In this document: positions 14,238 through 22,071 of the stretch, piece after piece
How the letters are laid out: each line of letters opens with the position of its first letter
Position numbering within the stretch: position 1 is the first letter of the stretch
From: a virus
Virus record (IMG/VR): IMGVR_UViG_3300011116_000450
Span: 1 to 47,715 of that record
Reading direction: 5' to 3' (one strand)
DNA: 47,715 nt
Program-made: the position numbers and the translations under genes
The notes under the pieces: model-generated
What the model saw: the letters and a program-made list of their open reading frames with translations, nothing else
Database searches by the model: none
What the model was told of the DNA's origin: nothing

Positions 14238-14600
14238 TTACTCGTCTGAGTTTCTAATAGAAAACTCTCTATACAATTTAACTATGTTTTGTGAAGTCTT
14301 TTCAACAAAGATAACCAAGTCTCTCATTTTTTCGTCTTGAGTTGTTAATTTATTTTGTGCGTTAACTAACTCTGTTTCAATAGAACGAATATAGTTGTAG
14401 AGACTTTCCCAATTACCATATCGTAATTCAGTCAATGACAAATCACATATTTCAGAAATAGTTTCTAAAGTTACATCTTGTTTTTGTAGAAGGACAGGCA
14501 ACGCATTTAGTGCGTTGTTGAGACGTTTTACTTCTGGAGCAAGTACGTGCTTTGGAACAGACGAAGGAAACTTGTCAAAATTATGTGTGTAGTCGTTCAT
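14238..14600 (-). CDS. Unknown helical protein (120 aa)
   Basis: The protein has 120 residues and is almost entirely helical, with heptad-like spacing in the second half (IETELVNAQNKLTTQDEKM). A coiled-coil dimer is likely. No family is recognised. I place the start at 14600 (MNDYTHNFDKF, after ACAAGGTCTACCG) rather than 14669, which would overlap the upstream gene by 89 nt. Confidence 0.7.
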   Translation of the reverse strand: MNDYTHNFDKFPSSVPKHVLAPEVKRLNNALNALPVLLQKQDVTLETISEICDLSLTELRYGNWESLYNYIRSIETELVNAQNKLTTQDEKMRDLVIFVEKTSQNIVKLYREFSIRNSDE

Positions 14601-14922
14601 CGGTAGACCTTGTTGTTGAAGGATTGTCCCTTGTAACGCAGTCCCACCCACAGCCGATATATCCAGCAATGTCTACCCAGTGGTCTTTTTTATTTGGAGT
14701 CCATGACAAACGACTTACTTTGAGCAACGCCATCATTATGGCAACGTCATGTGGTTCAATAACCAAACCATCACGTCGTTCAGCAATGCGTGTTATGTAA
14801 CTCTGCCAAAGGCTGGCAGTGAGACTAAAATCTTCGTAAGGGTCTCCGTAATCTACATTACGGTCTCCTACGATTAAAGTCATTGCTTCGCGTAGTACCT
14901 GTTCACGTTCGTATTCTGCCAC
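14581..14922 (-). CDS. DUF6378-type protein
   Basis: The protein has 113 residues. The sequence REAMTLIVGDRNVDYGDPYE, followed by FSLTASLWQSYI, HDVAIMMALLKVSRL and KDHWVDIAGYIGCG, matches DUF6378, a small all-alpha phage family. The layout resembles MazG/dUTPase-like nucleotide pyrophosphohydrolase folds, but activity is unproven. It starts with GTG (GGGAGATACCGTG), and overlaps the upstream nucleotidase gene by 43 nt. The neighbouring nucleotidase makes a role in nucleotide metabolism plausible. Confidence 0.8.
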   Translation of the reverse strand: MAEYEREQVLREAMTLIVGDRNVDYGDPYEDFSLTASLWQSYITRIAERRDGLVIEPHDVAIMMALLKVSRLSWTPNKKDHWVDIAGYIGCGWDCVTRDNPSTTRSTDERLHT

Positions 14923-15506
14923 GGTATCTCCCTGTTGTTTACATCTTTAACGAGTCTAGCAAAGTCTAGCAGCGAATTGACACGAAAATCCACATCATAA
15001 TGTCTATTCCACGGATGGTCATGTAACACTGAAAGTATCCCGACTTTTTGCATCTCTTGTTGATAGTTGTAGTTATCGTCAATGGACGCTGACTGTCCTT
15101 CAGAGGTGTATGCAAGAACAGTTTTGTTGTGAGTAAAGTGAAGGTGGTCTGGCACTAACTCGTGGTCATGCAACCAATCTGCTGTCTGTGCCCATGCCGT
15201 ATTTGGTCTTGCTGTGATAACATGTATCTTTACTCCCAACTCACGTAACAATGTCCAACCCAATGCCACATTTTCCATTGGAGATTCAGAGGCAAACAGA
15301 CGATGTGATATTGGTGCAGTTTGCATCATGGCATCAAAAGTTTGTTTACTAATTCCCCAATCCTCGTAAAACTCCCATTTCACTGGCTCTGGAAAAGTTG
15401 TTTCTTTTAATACATCAATGCAGTATTTTTTAAAAGCACTCATGAACGGGTAAACAACCCCGTCCATGTCAATTCCTACATCAGTTATCAACTTTTGTTT
15501 GTACAT
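14880..15506 (-). CDS. HAD-type 5'(3')-deoxyribonucleotidase-like phosphatase
   Basis: The protein has 208 residues. HAD motif I is GIDMDGVVYPF (residues 11-21), motif II is HVITARPNT near residue 94, and the acidic motif is ASIDDNYNY near residue 139. The DMDGVVxP form is typical of the NT5C/deoxyribonucleotidase branch of the HAD superfamily, which removes phosphate from dNMPs. It would act in the cytoplasm on host or phage nucleotide pools. Confidence 0.85.
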   Translation of the reverse strand: MYKQKLITDVGIDMDGVVYPFMSAFKKYCIDVLKETTFPEPVKWEFYEDWGISKQTFDAMMQTAPISHRLFASESPMENVALGWTLLRELGVKIHVITARPNTAWAQTADWLHDHELVPDHLHFTHNKTVLAYTSEGQSASIDDNYNYQQEMQKVGILSVLHDHPWNRHYDVDFRVNSLLDFARLVKDVNNREIPWQNTNVNRYYAKQ

Positions 15507-15639
15507 TTTGTAACTCCATCTTTATTGATTCGCTTGAGTGGACTTCTTTATTTGCACAAACTGGTGGATATTTATTACTAATTACAGATATTTTGTTCCC
15601 ACATTTTGGACATTGGTAGGTATACGGTAACCCTCTCAC
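15481..15639 (-). CDS. Small zinc-ribbon-like protein (52 aa)
   Basis: The protein has 52 residues with YQCPKCGNKI near the start and PPVCAN near residue 28. Three cysteines are clear, and a His in EVHSS may be a fourth ligand. It starts with GTG directly on the upstream stop (TAGTG) behind GAGGAGAGTTAGTG, and overlaps the start of the nucleotidase gene by 26 nt. It was missed by ATG-based calling. Confidence 0.72.
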   Translation of the reverse strand: MRGLPYTYQCPKCGNKISVISNKYPPVCANKEVHSSESIKMELQNVQTKVDN

Positions 15640-17072
15640 TAACTCTCCTCTATATCTAAAACGTTATCGTAGAATGCGTCTGTTTCTGCTGGTCCCAACC
15701 CTCCATATGATAGTGGGTTTGCAGTCTCTGCTGCTCGTTGCCCAAACAATCTAGATAATACACCGCTTGACCCACGAGCCTCAACTTGAAACCTAAGCAT
15801 GTCACGAGTATCGTTTATCTCTTTAAACTTTTCAACCATTTCAAATGCTCTATCCATTTCAGATGAAAGGTTACTATCTAATCCTTGCCCTTCCAACTCT
15901 TCGGCAAATCGGGCAAACATAACACGACTAACTTGCATTTCAATCATGGCTCTCAGTGCGGACTGAAGTTGGTCTTTGGTACGAATTTCAATAGGCAACT
16001 TGAAAGCACATTCTGTATGTTCCTTAAATGCAGGACATTTTGAAGCGAGATAACAATTATCGCACTGTCTTAAAAGTGCTCCAGAATACCTAATTACATT
16101 CGTTTGTTCTGGGGCAATTTCTATAGATTCTCCATTAGAATCAATGGTTTGAGACCCCATGGTGGTTATTGTTTCTACCCCCATCACAGGTAATAATATG
16201 CGTTCGCTTTCGTGCCGCTTTTCTGGAGGTGGGATAACAATACCTGTACCTACGTTTTCCACATTTTGGGGGGTACGTGTTTGGTGTGAGGCAATAATTA
16301 TGTCACCATTTTCAACTTCGTCGTCACCTGTACTTTGAGACGTTGTAGAGGGGTCATAGCCCCCAAAAACACGTTCTTCATAACTCTTCCAAGAACGTAT
16401 GGCAAGTGCTCCAACAGCATCTACTTCGTCAGCCATTACCTGTTCATAGGAAACGTTTAAACGTTCAATATCATTTCTATGTCGTTTGCGAGCACTTTCT
16501 TTTTGCTGTGCAGGGTAACGACGTAAACTATGACCAGTCCAGACTTGCGTTTCTCCATAACGTATTGCACTTGTCCATGAATTCACTAATACAGAATCCC
16601 AACTAATGTTTTCAATATGTTCTGGTTTGGAAGTAATTCCAACCATTGCAGTATTCCATCTGGTAGCAATGGAGTTAATCCTGTTATGTGGGTGCTTAGC
16701 CAATGCCTTGTCACTAATAGCAACTCGTCCGTGTCTTTGACAAATCCAATTAAGACGTTCTAAATCGTCTCCATCATTCCAAATGGGCACGTATTTTTCG
16801 TTTAGCCATGTTCCATCGTAATCTGGCCTGCCAATCACTGTTGTTAGGTCATCAGCGTAGGTTCTTAAAAATGAATCGTAACGATTTAAATCTTCGTCAT
16901 TTTCAGATGTATATATTAACAATTCAGAACCGTTAAACTTTTCTGAAAGGTCTAAAACTTTCTTTTTAGGAATAGCAAAATGGGTTAAGTTAATACCCAA
17001 TCGTGACACGTTGGCAGACAGCAACATTGAGGCATACATGCCTTTCTCTGCTCCACCAAAGTATATTTTCAC
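15639..17072 (-). CDS. Conserved phage protein with C-terminal Cys cluster
   Basis: The protein has 477 residues. The N-terminal 200 residues contain conserved blocks KIYFGGAEKGMYASML, IYTSENDEDLNRYDSF, VIGRPDYDG and VNSWTSAIRYGETQ, which look like a TIM-barrel or Rossmann-type enzyme domain. A variable acidic linker follows. The C-terminal third has CDNCYLASKC...C (about residues 355-375, probable zinc or Fe-S ligand set) and a helical segment. I believe related proteins occur in other actinobacterial phages, but I know of no proved function. The start is a GTG at 17072 overlapping the upstream TGA (GTGA); the longer TTG start at 17123 is less likely. Confidence 0.75.
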   Translation of the reverse strand: MKIYFGGAEKGMYASMLLSANVSRLGINLTHFAIPKKKVLDLSEKFNGSELLIYTSENDEDLNRYDSFLRTYADDLTTVIGRPDYDGTWLNEKYVPIWNDGDDLERLNWICQRHGRVAISDKALAKHPHNRINSIATRWNTAMVGITSKPEHIENISWDSVLVNSWTSAIRYGETQVWTGHSLRRYPAQQKESARKRHRNDIERLNVSYEQVMADEVDAVGALAIRSWKSYEERVFGGYDPSTTSQSTGDDEVENGDIIIASHQTRTPQNVENVGTGIVIPPPEKRHESERILLPVMGVETITTMGSQTIDSNGESIEIAPEQTNVIRYSGALLRQCDNCYLASKCPAFKEHTECAFKLPIEIRTKDQLQSALRAMIEMQVSRVMFARFAEELEGQGLDSNLSSEMDRAFEMVEKFKEINDTRDMLRFQVEARGSSGVLSRLFGQRAAETANPLSYGGLGPAETDAFYDNVLDIEES

Positions 17073-17338
17073 AATGGCATCACAATAATTGGAGTTTGTT
17101 CTCCAACCCACGCGCCAAGACAATTGTAATCAATGTACTCCATTGCTTCTATGTCTGTCATACCATCTCGTGTCATGCAAACTTCTACCATTTTTTCCCA
17201 AGAGTAAACAGCCAATACTGGTTCGTTAATGCGTTGGCAGTACCCAATAAAGGCTTCTTCAAACCCGTCCATCAATAGAACGGTTTCACCCATTCCTTCA
17301 AAACCGTTTGATATTTCATCTCGCAGTGTAGTTGTCAT
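17069..17338 (-). CDS. Conserved small protein of unknown function (89 aa)
   Basis: The protein has 89 residues starting MTTTLRDEISNGFEGMGE. The segments VLAVYSWEKMVEVCM, RDGMTDIEAMEYIDYN and GAWVGEQTPIIV are highly conserved in a small family I have seen in phages and bacteria, with no function proved. I set the start at 17338, overlapping the upstream stop (TAATG). Confidence 0.78.
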   Translation of the reverse strand: MTTTLRDEISNGFEGMGETVLLMDGFEEAFIGYCQRINEPVLAVYSWEKMVEVCMTRDGMTDIEAMEYIDYNCLGAWVGEQTPIIVMPL

Positions 17339-17814
17339 TATTCTTTCCATGTCCTTTCTGCTTTTTTAAGTGCTTGTGCTTCAATCTTATCTGTTAATTC
17401 GTTCCATCCTACTATAGTACGTTGTTCTTCCCATTCAGGACGAACAATAAATGGAACAGTGACTAACAGTGTTGGAATACCTTCTGCAATTACTTTGGAT
17501 ACAGTAATGGGGTCAGTATCTACATACCAATCAATCTTGCTGTGTACGGCGTGCAAAGCGCGAACCCTTTCAAGACGATTGTCAGGACCGCTTTCCCAAT
17601 GAAAATCAATAGAACCTGGTTTGTAGTTTTCTTTTTTTAACCACTCCATAATTAACTGATGTTGATGGGTTTCTACACCGTCAACAATCAAACAAATACG
17701 ACCATTGTAAGTCCCAAAAAGCATTGACCACAGTCTTCTACCATAGTTGTTTGGTTGACTTGAGCCGACTTCTTTAGCCCTGTTTGCAATAACGTCAAAC
17801 GTTACAATAATCAT
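17338..17814 (-). CDS. Possible HAD-like protein
   Basis: The protein has 158 residues. The start (MIIVTFDVIANRA), a central strand-helix unit and WYVDTDPITVSKVIAEGIPTLL near residue 100 give a Rossmann-like alternation. The DTDP block resembles the acidic motif IV of HAD phosphatases, but motif I lacks the second Asp (FDVIA instead of DxD). If it is a HAD-like protein it may be inactive or non-phosphatase. It lies directly next to the gene at 17815-18297. Confidence 0.55.
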   Translation of the reverse strand: MIIVTFDVIANRAKEVGSSQPNNYGRRLWSMLFGTYNGRICLIVDGVETHQHQLIMEWLKKENYKPGSIDFHWESGPDNRLERVRALHAVHSKIDWYVDTDPITVSKVIAEGIPTLLVTVPFIVRPEWEEQRTIVGWNELTDKIEAQALKKAERTWKE

Positions 17815-18297
17815 TTATTTGTATAGTCCCAGTTTTAACCGTTCTTTGTATGTTGGGTATTCGGCTGCTGGGCAATACATACAAAGATACTGTCGTTTAT
17901 CAACAGGGACACCAACTTTTCTTCCTATTGTCTTAGACTCATCACACCAATCAGGACAGCCTTTGCTTGGTCTGTTGTGTTTGTTAAAGCACTTTAAAGC
18001 ATCAACTTTCAATTCATCACGAAAATCTTTGATAAAGATATCGTGAGCCTTCAACTCATTCTTGATGGCTGTCTCAGCGTCAAGTTTGCTTGCCGTGTCT
18101 TTGTCTGTTCTAAAAATTAAAGCACGCCAATTTTCGTAGTCTTGATGACGAGCCTTATGGCGTTCCAAGATATCCAAAAGTTCCATGTCGTATTCTGGAG
18201 GACCATCGTATGGTGTCATTTTGTACATGACCCCATCTGTTTTTCTACCATTAACAAGGCGCCAACAAACTAACAAACGATTCATGGGTTCTGACAT
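17815..18297 (-). CDS. Cys-rich putative zinc protein (160 aa)
   Basis: The protein has 160 residues. The C-terminal half has KCFNKH, GCPDWC and LCMYCPAAEY, i.e. at least five Cys and a His arranged as in zinc-binding or Fe-S proteins. The N-terminal half is helical and charged. I place the start at ATG 18297 (TTTGGAGCACAATATG). No family name can be given. The WRALIF/DYENW region may pack against nucleic acid, but this is guesswork. Confidence 0.68.
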   Translation of the reverse strand: MSEPMNRLLVCWRLVNGRKTDGVMYKMTPYDGPPEYDMELLDILERHKARHQDYENWRALIFRTDKDTASKLDAETAIKNELKAHDIFIKDFRDELKVDALKCFNKHNRPSKGCPDWCDESKTIGRKVGVPVDKRQYLCMYCPAAEYPTYKERLKLGLYK

Positions 18298-18330
18298 ATT
18301 GTGCTCCAAACGTTACGCTGTCAGTATACG

Positions 18331-18624
18331 TTATTCTGTTGGAGTTTCCTCTGTTTGCATATATTTACGTAATTGTAGGCTGTCGTCTAAAGCCATGCCC
18401 AGAAACTCTCCAGTATTAGGGTCTTCTAAATATGTAAAAGGATGAGGCAACCTTCCCTTTACGCCTGCTTTACTGCCTTTTGCTACACGAACTAATGACC
18501 CTTTTTCACGTTTAATTTTAGAATCAAAAGCATCTAGTCCAGTTGGATTCCATTCGTATACTCCACCGACACGAGGTCGTTGAGGTCTCCTTCTGCTGTC
18601 TTTAGAAGTATCGTCATTAGCCAT
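18331..18624 (-). CDS. Basic small protein (97 aa)
   Basis: The protein has 97 residues: a basic N-terminus (DSRRRPQRPRVGGVYEWNP), a Gly/Lys middle (VRVAKGSKAGVKGRLPHP) and an acidic end. It is not recognised. It starts 20 nt after an AT-rich palindrome and has no clear Shine-Dalgarno, so leaderless-type initiation is possible. Confidence 0.68.
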   Translation of the reverse strand: MANDDTSKDSRRRPQRPRVGGVYEWNPTGLDAFDSKIKREKGSLVRVAKGSKAGVKGRLPHPFTYLEDPNTGEFLGMALDDSLQLRKYMQTEETPTE

Positions 18625-18630
18625 AGTGTT

Positions 18631-18647
18631 TAGTATATTTTATACTA
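18631..18647. promoter_or_regulatory. AT-rich palindrome TAGTATA-TTT-TATACTA
   Basis: Perfect 7-bp inverted repeat with 3-nt centre in the 67-nt gap before the 18331-18624 gene. On the transcribed strand it includes TATACT, a good -10 hexamer. Possible promoter plus operator. Confidence 0.5.
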
Positions 18648-18691
18648 TTTTAACAGTCCCATGTTTGTTATGAATAATACGTTATAGTATT

Positions 18692-19060
18692 TCAAGATTT
18701 AGGATGAATTTGCTCAATAATCCGAAAACCTTTATTTGATGGAACTTCAATAGCCCCTTTTCGCCAATAGCGAATTGGTTGATACCAAGTTGAGTTCATA
18801 TCATCTCTATCCAAAGGTTCAACTCTATATACATAACCTTCGGGATGTCCTGCAAACCTTTTTGCTACTGATAATGATGGCGTAGCAACGGCGGTTTTAC
18901 GCCCTATGCCTTCAGGATGGCGGTGAGATGCTGGAATAATGTTTTCGTTTTCTGGAATAGGATTAACAGTGCCATGGTATAGCGCTTTAAAAGTACGCTC
19001 TCTACCAAACTGATTTTTTAATATGATTGGTTGAAACTGTGGTCCATTAGGTTTAGGCAT
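18692..19060 (-). CDS. Arr-like ADP-ribosyltransferase
   Basis: The protein has 122 residues. It shows the core layout of the rifampin ADP-ribosyltransferase (Arr)-like fold: ALYHGTVNPIPENENI (NAD-binding His at the YHGT motif), ATPSLSVAKRFAG (the helix that normally follows the second catalytic motif) and YVYRVEPLDRDDM, then a C-terminal VPSNKGFRIIEQI strand. The second-motif Tyr of Arr enzymes appears to be replaced (TAVATPS), so activity needs testing. Possible roles are modification of host RNA polymerase or another host protein during takeover, or a virion-associated effector. No Shine-Dalgarno is obvious. Confidence 0.72.
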   Translation of the reverse strand: MPKPNGPQFQPIILKNQFGRERTFKALYHGTVNPIPENENIIPASHRHPEGIGRKTAVATPSLSVAKRFAGHPEGYVYRVEPLDRDDMNSTWYQPIRYWRKGAIEVPSNKGFRIIEQIHPKS

Positions 19061-19081
19061 GACTATGTGTAAATGTAGAAA

Positions 19082-19351
19082 TCAACAGTCCCATTTACGC
19101 AATGATTTATTGATACGACTGTCTGGGTCACGGGCTGTCTTGGCAGAGGTATTCTTCTTTTTCATACCTTCCATTCTTGCACAGAACGATTTGCGACGAG
19201 CAGCCGATTTAGGAGACTTCTTGGCTTGTTCTTTGGACACTGGTGGTTTGAGGTTGTGCCCTTCTTTTTTGGCAGAAGCACGACCTTTGGCATTTAATCC
19301 ACCTTCTGGGTTCTTTCCTTCTTTGCGTTGCCAAGCAGGTGATTTAGCCAT
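19082..19351 (-). CDS. DUF6321-like small basic phage protein
   Basis: The protein has 89 residues. The opening MAKSPAWQRKEGKNPEGGLN, the RASAKKEGHNLKPPVS segment, the AARRKSFCARMEGMKKKN segment and the end DPDSRINKSLRKWDC form a family (DUF6321-like) that I know from many aquatic phages. It is highly basic (over 25% Lys/Arg) and its function is unknown. DNA or RNA binding or inclusion in the virion are possible. The start overlaps the upstream stop (TAATG). Confidence 0.8.
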   Translation of the reverse strand: MAKSPAWQRKEGKNPEGGLNAKGRASAKKEGHNLKPPVSKEQAKKSPKSAARRKSFCARMEGMKKKNTSAKTARDPDSRINKSLRKWDC

Positions 19352-19473
19352 TATTTTTTCTTTTTCTTAGTTACAACAATTTTACGGTTTTTTTCTTTTA
19401 CACTCATACCAGCGTCTTCTGTTTGACCTTTTAATTGAGAGTATTTTTCAGCAGCAGTTAACTTCTTAACCAC
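19351..19473 (-). CDS. Tiny lysine-rich protein (40 aa), GTG start
   Basis: The gene encodes 40 residues: MVKKLTAAEKYSQLKGQTED near the start and a KKKKK end. It starts with GTG overlapping the upstream TAG (TAGTG) and its TAA overlaps the next ATG (TAATG). Together with its neighbours it forms a run of miniature Lys-rich genes. No function is known. Confidence 0.65.
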   Translation of the reverse strand: MVKKLTAAEKYSQLKGQTEDAGMSVKEKNRKIVVTKKKKK

Positions 19474-19589
19474 TATTTTTTCTTTTTCTTTTTAAGAGCC
19501 TTAAAGTCTTCACCAGTAATCTTGTCGTGAGGAGCAGATGCTGATGCAATCTTTTTTTGTTTTGGCGATAATTTCTTTTTATCTTTCAT
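19473..19589 (-). CDS. Tiny lysine-rich protein (38 aa)
   Basis: The gene encodes 38 residues, starting MKDKKKLSPKQKKIASASAP and ending in six lysines. The last codons contain a long A-rich run, a potential slippery site. ATG start, TAGTG overlap with the next gene. Function is unknown. Confidence 0.65.
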   Translation of the reverse strand: MKDKKKLSPKQKKIASASAPHDKITGEDFKALKKKKKK

Positions 19590-19591
19590 AA

Positions 19592-19759
19592 TTAACCTTT
19601 CTTCTTTGCTACTGCCATGTTGTCTACAAGGTTGGGATAAGGACGTCCTGCTTTTTTAGCACGAGCCTTTGCCTCAGCCTTTTCAGATGAATCAAGTTTC
19701 TCTGATTTCTTTTTAGGATTCTTTTTATCCCAAACTTTCTTTTCTTTTTTCTTAGTCAT
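19592..19759 (-). CDS. Lysine-rich protein (55 aa)
   Basis: The gene encodes 55 residues starting MTKKKEKKVWDKKNPKKKSE, about 36% lysine. The second half carries a short motif (RAKKAGRPYPNLVDNMAVA) seen in small phage proteins next to the DUF6321-like gene. The start at 19759 overlaps the previous gene by 8 nt. The upstream extension to 19810 is inside that gene. Confidence 0.7.
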   Translation of the reverse strand: MTKKKEKKVWDKKNPKKKSEKLDSSEKAEAKARAKKAGRPYPNLVDNMAVAKKKG

Positions 19760-19937
19760 ATTCGTTCCAATCCATTCCCCAATCTTCAAGTGGTGGTGTT
19801 TTAGGTTCATCTTTAATTTCAGTTGACCCTGGAAATGCTTTTTTTATCTCATCCATAAGTTCATCGTCTGGAATAGGGTCCGTAGGTTTACGAGGACGTC
19901 GCTTTGGATTAAATTCTTCTGGTTTTCCTCTAGCCAT
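19752..19937 (-). CDS. Small Pro/Lys/Asp-rich protein (61 aa)
   Basis: The protein has 61 residues with a basic first third (KPEEFNPKRRPRKPTD) and an acidic rest (PDDELMDEIKKAFPG). It is likely to be largely disordered. Overlaps both neighbours by short runs. Function is unknown. Confidence 0.66.
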   Translation of the reverse strand: MARGKPEEFNPKRRPRKPTDPIPDDELMDEIKKAFPGSTEIKDEPKTPPLEDWGMDWNEYD

Positions 19938-20137
19938 TAGTTATCACTTTCTCCATCAAAGTATTGATTATACAGGTAAGCGGCATCTATTTCTCGTCGC
20001 CGTTCTTCAGAACTACTTCTAACTGGACCGTAAGACCTTGATTGACTGTTATATTGTCTTTGCTCTTCAAACGGGTCTCTAATGATACGAACAATTCTTC
20101 TTTTTGGATGATACCTAGTATCTTCTCCGTCAGCCAT
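19937..20137 (-). CDS. Small Arg/Glu-rich protein (66 aa)
   Basis: The protein has 66 residues starting MADGEDTRYHPKRRIVRIIR. The basic middle and acidic Tyr-rich end (AAYLYNQYFDGESD) suggest a disordered linker protein. I chose the ATG at 20137 (TAATAATG). Function is unknown. Confidence 0.65.
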   Translation of the reverse strand: MADGEDTRYHPKRRIVRIIRDPFEEQRQYNSQSRSYGPVRSSSEERRREIDAAYLYNQYFDGESDN

Positions 20138-20139
20138 TA

Positions 20140-20349
20140 TTAATTGCGGCGACCCCATTGGGCTGCAGGCATGTCAGCAATTTCAGAACGGTCAACCACG
20201 TTGTATTGAAGTTGAAGTTCATGTGCTCGTACTGCTGGAGATGTTGGGTCTACTTCTCCACCACGACTTGGTGTAAGGCTTTTAAATTTACCGTCTGTAG
20301 CACCAAGCACTAAATCTCGGTTCATTGAACGGGATTCGTTTACTGCCAT
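20140..20349 (-). CDS. Unknown small protein (69 aa)
   Basis: The protein has 69 residues, no recognised domain, and a strong Shine-Dalgarno (CAGGAGAAACTATG). A TATACT-containing palindrome lies 25-42 nt upstream and may be its promoter or operator. Confidence 0.66.
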   Translation of the reverse strand: MAVNESRSMNRDLVLGATDGKFKSLTPSRGGEVDPTSPAVRAHELQLQYNVVDRSEIADMPAAQWGRRN

Positions 20350-20373
20350 AGTTTCTCCTGTATATCAGTTGTT

Positions 20374-20391
20374 ACTAAAGTATATCTTAGT
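20374..20391. promoter_or_regulatory. Near-palindrome with TATACT before the 20140-20349 gene
   Basis: On the transcribed strand ACTAAGATATACTTTAGT is an imperfect 18-nt dyad overlapping the stop of the upstream gene. It shares ATATACT with the palindrome at 18631-18647. Possible promoter/operator for the mini-gene cassette. Confidence 0.45.
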
Positions 20392-20743
20392 ATTTGTCGT
20401 CGTCTCTATCGTGTTCAATCATTTCGTCTTTGCCATATACCCTGTCTGGAGTTTGCATCATTCTATGATAATCGTACATTTCTTGGGCGTATTGTTCTGC
20501 CCGCCTTATTTGTTCAGGGTCTTCGTCGTCGTCTATTTCTTCGTAAGGTTCTGGATAAACCGTTGTACCATCTGGGTATGTCATTGAACCTTCTTCCCAG
20601 CCCTCTGCAAGGTCGCGCTCACTAAGTTGCCTAAATGTTCCGTCTGGATTTTCTATCTGTTCATCAGATAACCCCATACGGTCTTTATTAGTTTTGGCAC
20701 GATTATTTTCGTTAATCGGATTTCCGCGATGGTCAGTTGCCAT
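20387..20743 (-). CDS. Acidic low-complexity protein (118 aa)
   Basis: The protein has 118 residues and is strongly acidic in the centre (PEPYEEIDDDEDPEQ) with a Tyr/Met/His helix near the C-terminus. Acidic partners often accompany basic DNA-condensing proteins, and the gene directly upstream encodes such a basic protein. The link is inference. Confidence 0.68.
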   Translation of the reverse strand: MATDHRGNPINENNRAKTNKDRMGLSDEQIENPDGTFRQLSERDLAEGWEEGSMTYPDGTTVYPEPYEEIDDDEDPEQIRRAEQYAQEMYDYHRMMQTPDRVYGKDEMIEHDRDDDKY

Positions 20744-21762
20744 TATTTTTTAGCACCTTTCTTTTTAGTATTTTTAGTTAATGCTACTGGAGGTGTTTTT
20801 GTGGCTTTAGAAACAGCCTTTTTTGCTTTTGTTTTAACTGTTTCTTTTCCTACTGACTCTGCTTTTGGGTCTTCTTTTGGGTCTTCTTTTGGTGCAGAAG
20901 CATTAGTAGGTTCCGCAGTAGTTTTTTCTTTTTTAGTCTTCGTTGGAACGGTTTTACGAGCATCAGTTTTGGTATCAGCGCTTGCTGTGGCTGAACCAGA
21001 TGCACTAACGTCTGTTTTAGTGGTGCGGGTATTACTTCTACGACTAATATTGTCGCTGTCAATTCGGTTTCTACCAATGTTTAAAACTGGGCTACCCATT
21101 TTTTGACCATCCATATTAGTAGTCATATTTCCTGTATCTCCACCACGGGCAGCATTACCGCCTGCGCCTCCGCGACCTGCGCCTCCAGCGCCTCCTGGTC
21201 CTGAACCTGCACCAGCCTTTGTTCCTCCAGCGCCACCTTTACCAGCAGCACCAGCACCACCACGTGATGAGCCAGCCTTAGGACCAGTGGTAGTTGGAGA
21301 ATATGTTTGTGATTGGTCAATATCTCCAAGGTTACTGTCTGAAGTTTTAGCACCCATTCCTAGAGCACCAACACGAGCACCTTTCATGTTAGCACCACGC
21401 ATATCAGTTTTCCCAATGCTTAAATCAAACTTAATATCACCGCCAGCAGTCATTCCACTGCCGCCGCCTTTAGTTGCGCCTGCGCCCATTCCACCAAAGG
21501 ACGCCCTACGACTTTGCCTTTGTTGTGGTTGTTGACTTCCATAATCTGGACGACCAATATTTGCATTACCCATAGGCATTTTGCCTCCTGCTCTCGGTGC
21601 TTCTAATGTGGCTTCAGGTGCTCCTGGCGCCCATCCTTTGCTTCTGTGACCTTGACCTGCAAGGCTAGACTGTGCTTGTGGTGACTGAACATAGCCAGAC
21701 TTCTTGGTTTTGTAATCGCCCCATGACATTTCTGCCACCGTTTGAAATGGATTAACTGGCAT
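20743..21762 (-). CDS. Gly-rich protein with histone H1-like Lys/Ala/Pro tail
   Basis: The protein has 339 residues. The N-terminal 90 residues are Gln/Pro/Gly-rich (SSLAGQGHRSKGWAPGAPEA). A glycine/alanine-rich block follows around residues 160-215, made of GGAG-type units. The last 100 residues consist of Lys, Ala, Thr and Pro (KAKKAVSKATKTPPVALTKN), like eukaryotic H1 tails or bacterial histone-like HC2/AlgP tails. It has no enzyme domain. A DNA-condensing or virion-internal role fits, but this is inference. The GGA/GCA runs can be a source of repeat-number variation between related phages. Confidence 0.7.
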   Translation of the reverse strand: MPVNPFQTVAEMSWGDYKTKKSGYVQSPQAQSSLAGQGHRSKGWAPGAPEATLEAPRAGGKMPMGNANIGRPDYGSQQPQQRQSRRASFGGMGAGATKGGGSGMTAGGDIKFDLSIGKTDMRGANMKGARVGALGMGAKTSDSNLGDIDQSQTYSPTTTGPKAGSSRGGAGAAGKGGAGGTKAGAGSGPGGAGGAGRGGAGGNAARGGDTGNMTTNMDGQKMGSPVLNIGRNRIDSDNISRRSNTRTTKTDVSASGSATASADTKTDARKTVPTKTKKEKTTAEPTNASAPKEDPKEDPKAESVGKETVKTKAKKAVSKATKTPPVALTKNTKKKGAKK

Positions 21763-22071
21763 TTATACCCACAGACTTTGCATTGAATAACGACTAGAAC
21801 CTTCAAAACTGTCATCAATAAAACCATTACGAAACATGACTGGCGCTCCTGAAACCCAAGAACGGTACGTCGGATTGTAACGTTGTAACGACAACACGTC
21901 CATTATACCTGATTCACGTTTAGCAAACCCGTTACGCTCTGGCATAAGTTGTTGAGGAACTACTGGTCTAATCTGGCGAATGGTTTCTGGGTCTGAAACT
22001 GCTGATTCCAGAGCGATGTCAACCAACATTTCTTGTCTGGAAGCCCAAGGTTTAGATGCCATATTATTCAT
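21763..22071 (-). CDS. Unknown protein (102 aa)
   Basis: The protein has 102 residues, with a helix (RQEMLVDIALESAVSDPE), a PERNGFAKRESGIMDVLS segment and an aromatic end (YNPTYRSWVSGAPVMFRNGF). Either ATG 22071 or ATG 22062 could be used; the first overlaps the upstream gene by 8 nt behind GAAGGAGG. It resembles short structural phage proteins, but I cannot assign it. Confidence 0.65.
   Translation of the reverse strand: MNNMASKPWASRQEMLVDIALESAVSDPETIRQIRPVVPQQLMPERNGFAKRESGIMDVLSLQRYNPTYRSWVSGAPVMFRNGFIDDSFEGSSRYSMQSLWV

Noticed and set aside
17338-17814. Polynucleotide kinase
   Set aside because: No P-loop and an incomplete HAD motif I.
18650-19090. Shared ATGGGACTGTT at 18650 and 19083 as a duplication
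   Set aside because: Only 11 nt are shared and the flanks differ; chance or promoter-like similarity cannot be excluded.
20850-21353. Alternative-frame genes inside the Gly/Lys-rich protein
   Set aside because: Low-complexity sequence keeps other frames open; composition and lack of ribosome sites argue against them.
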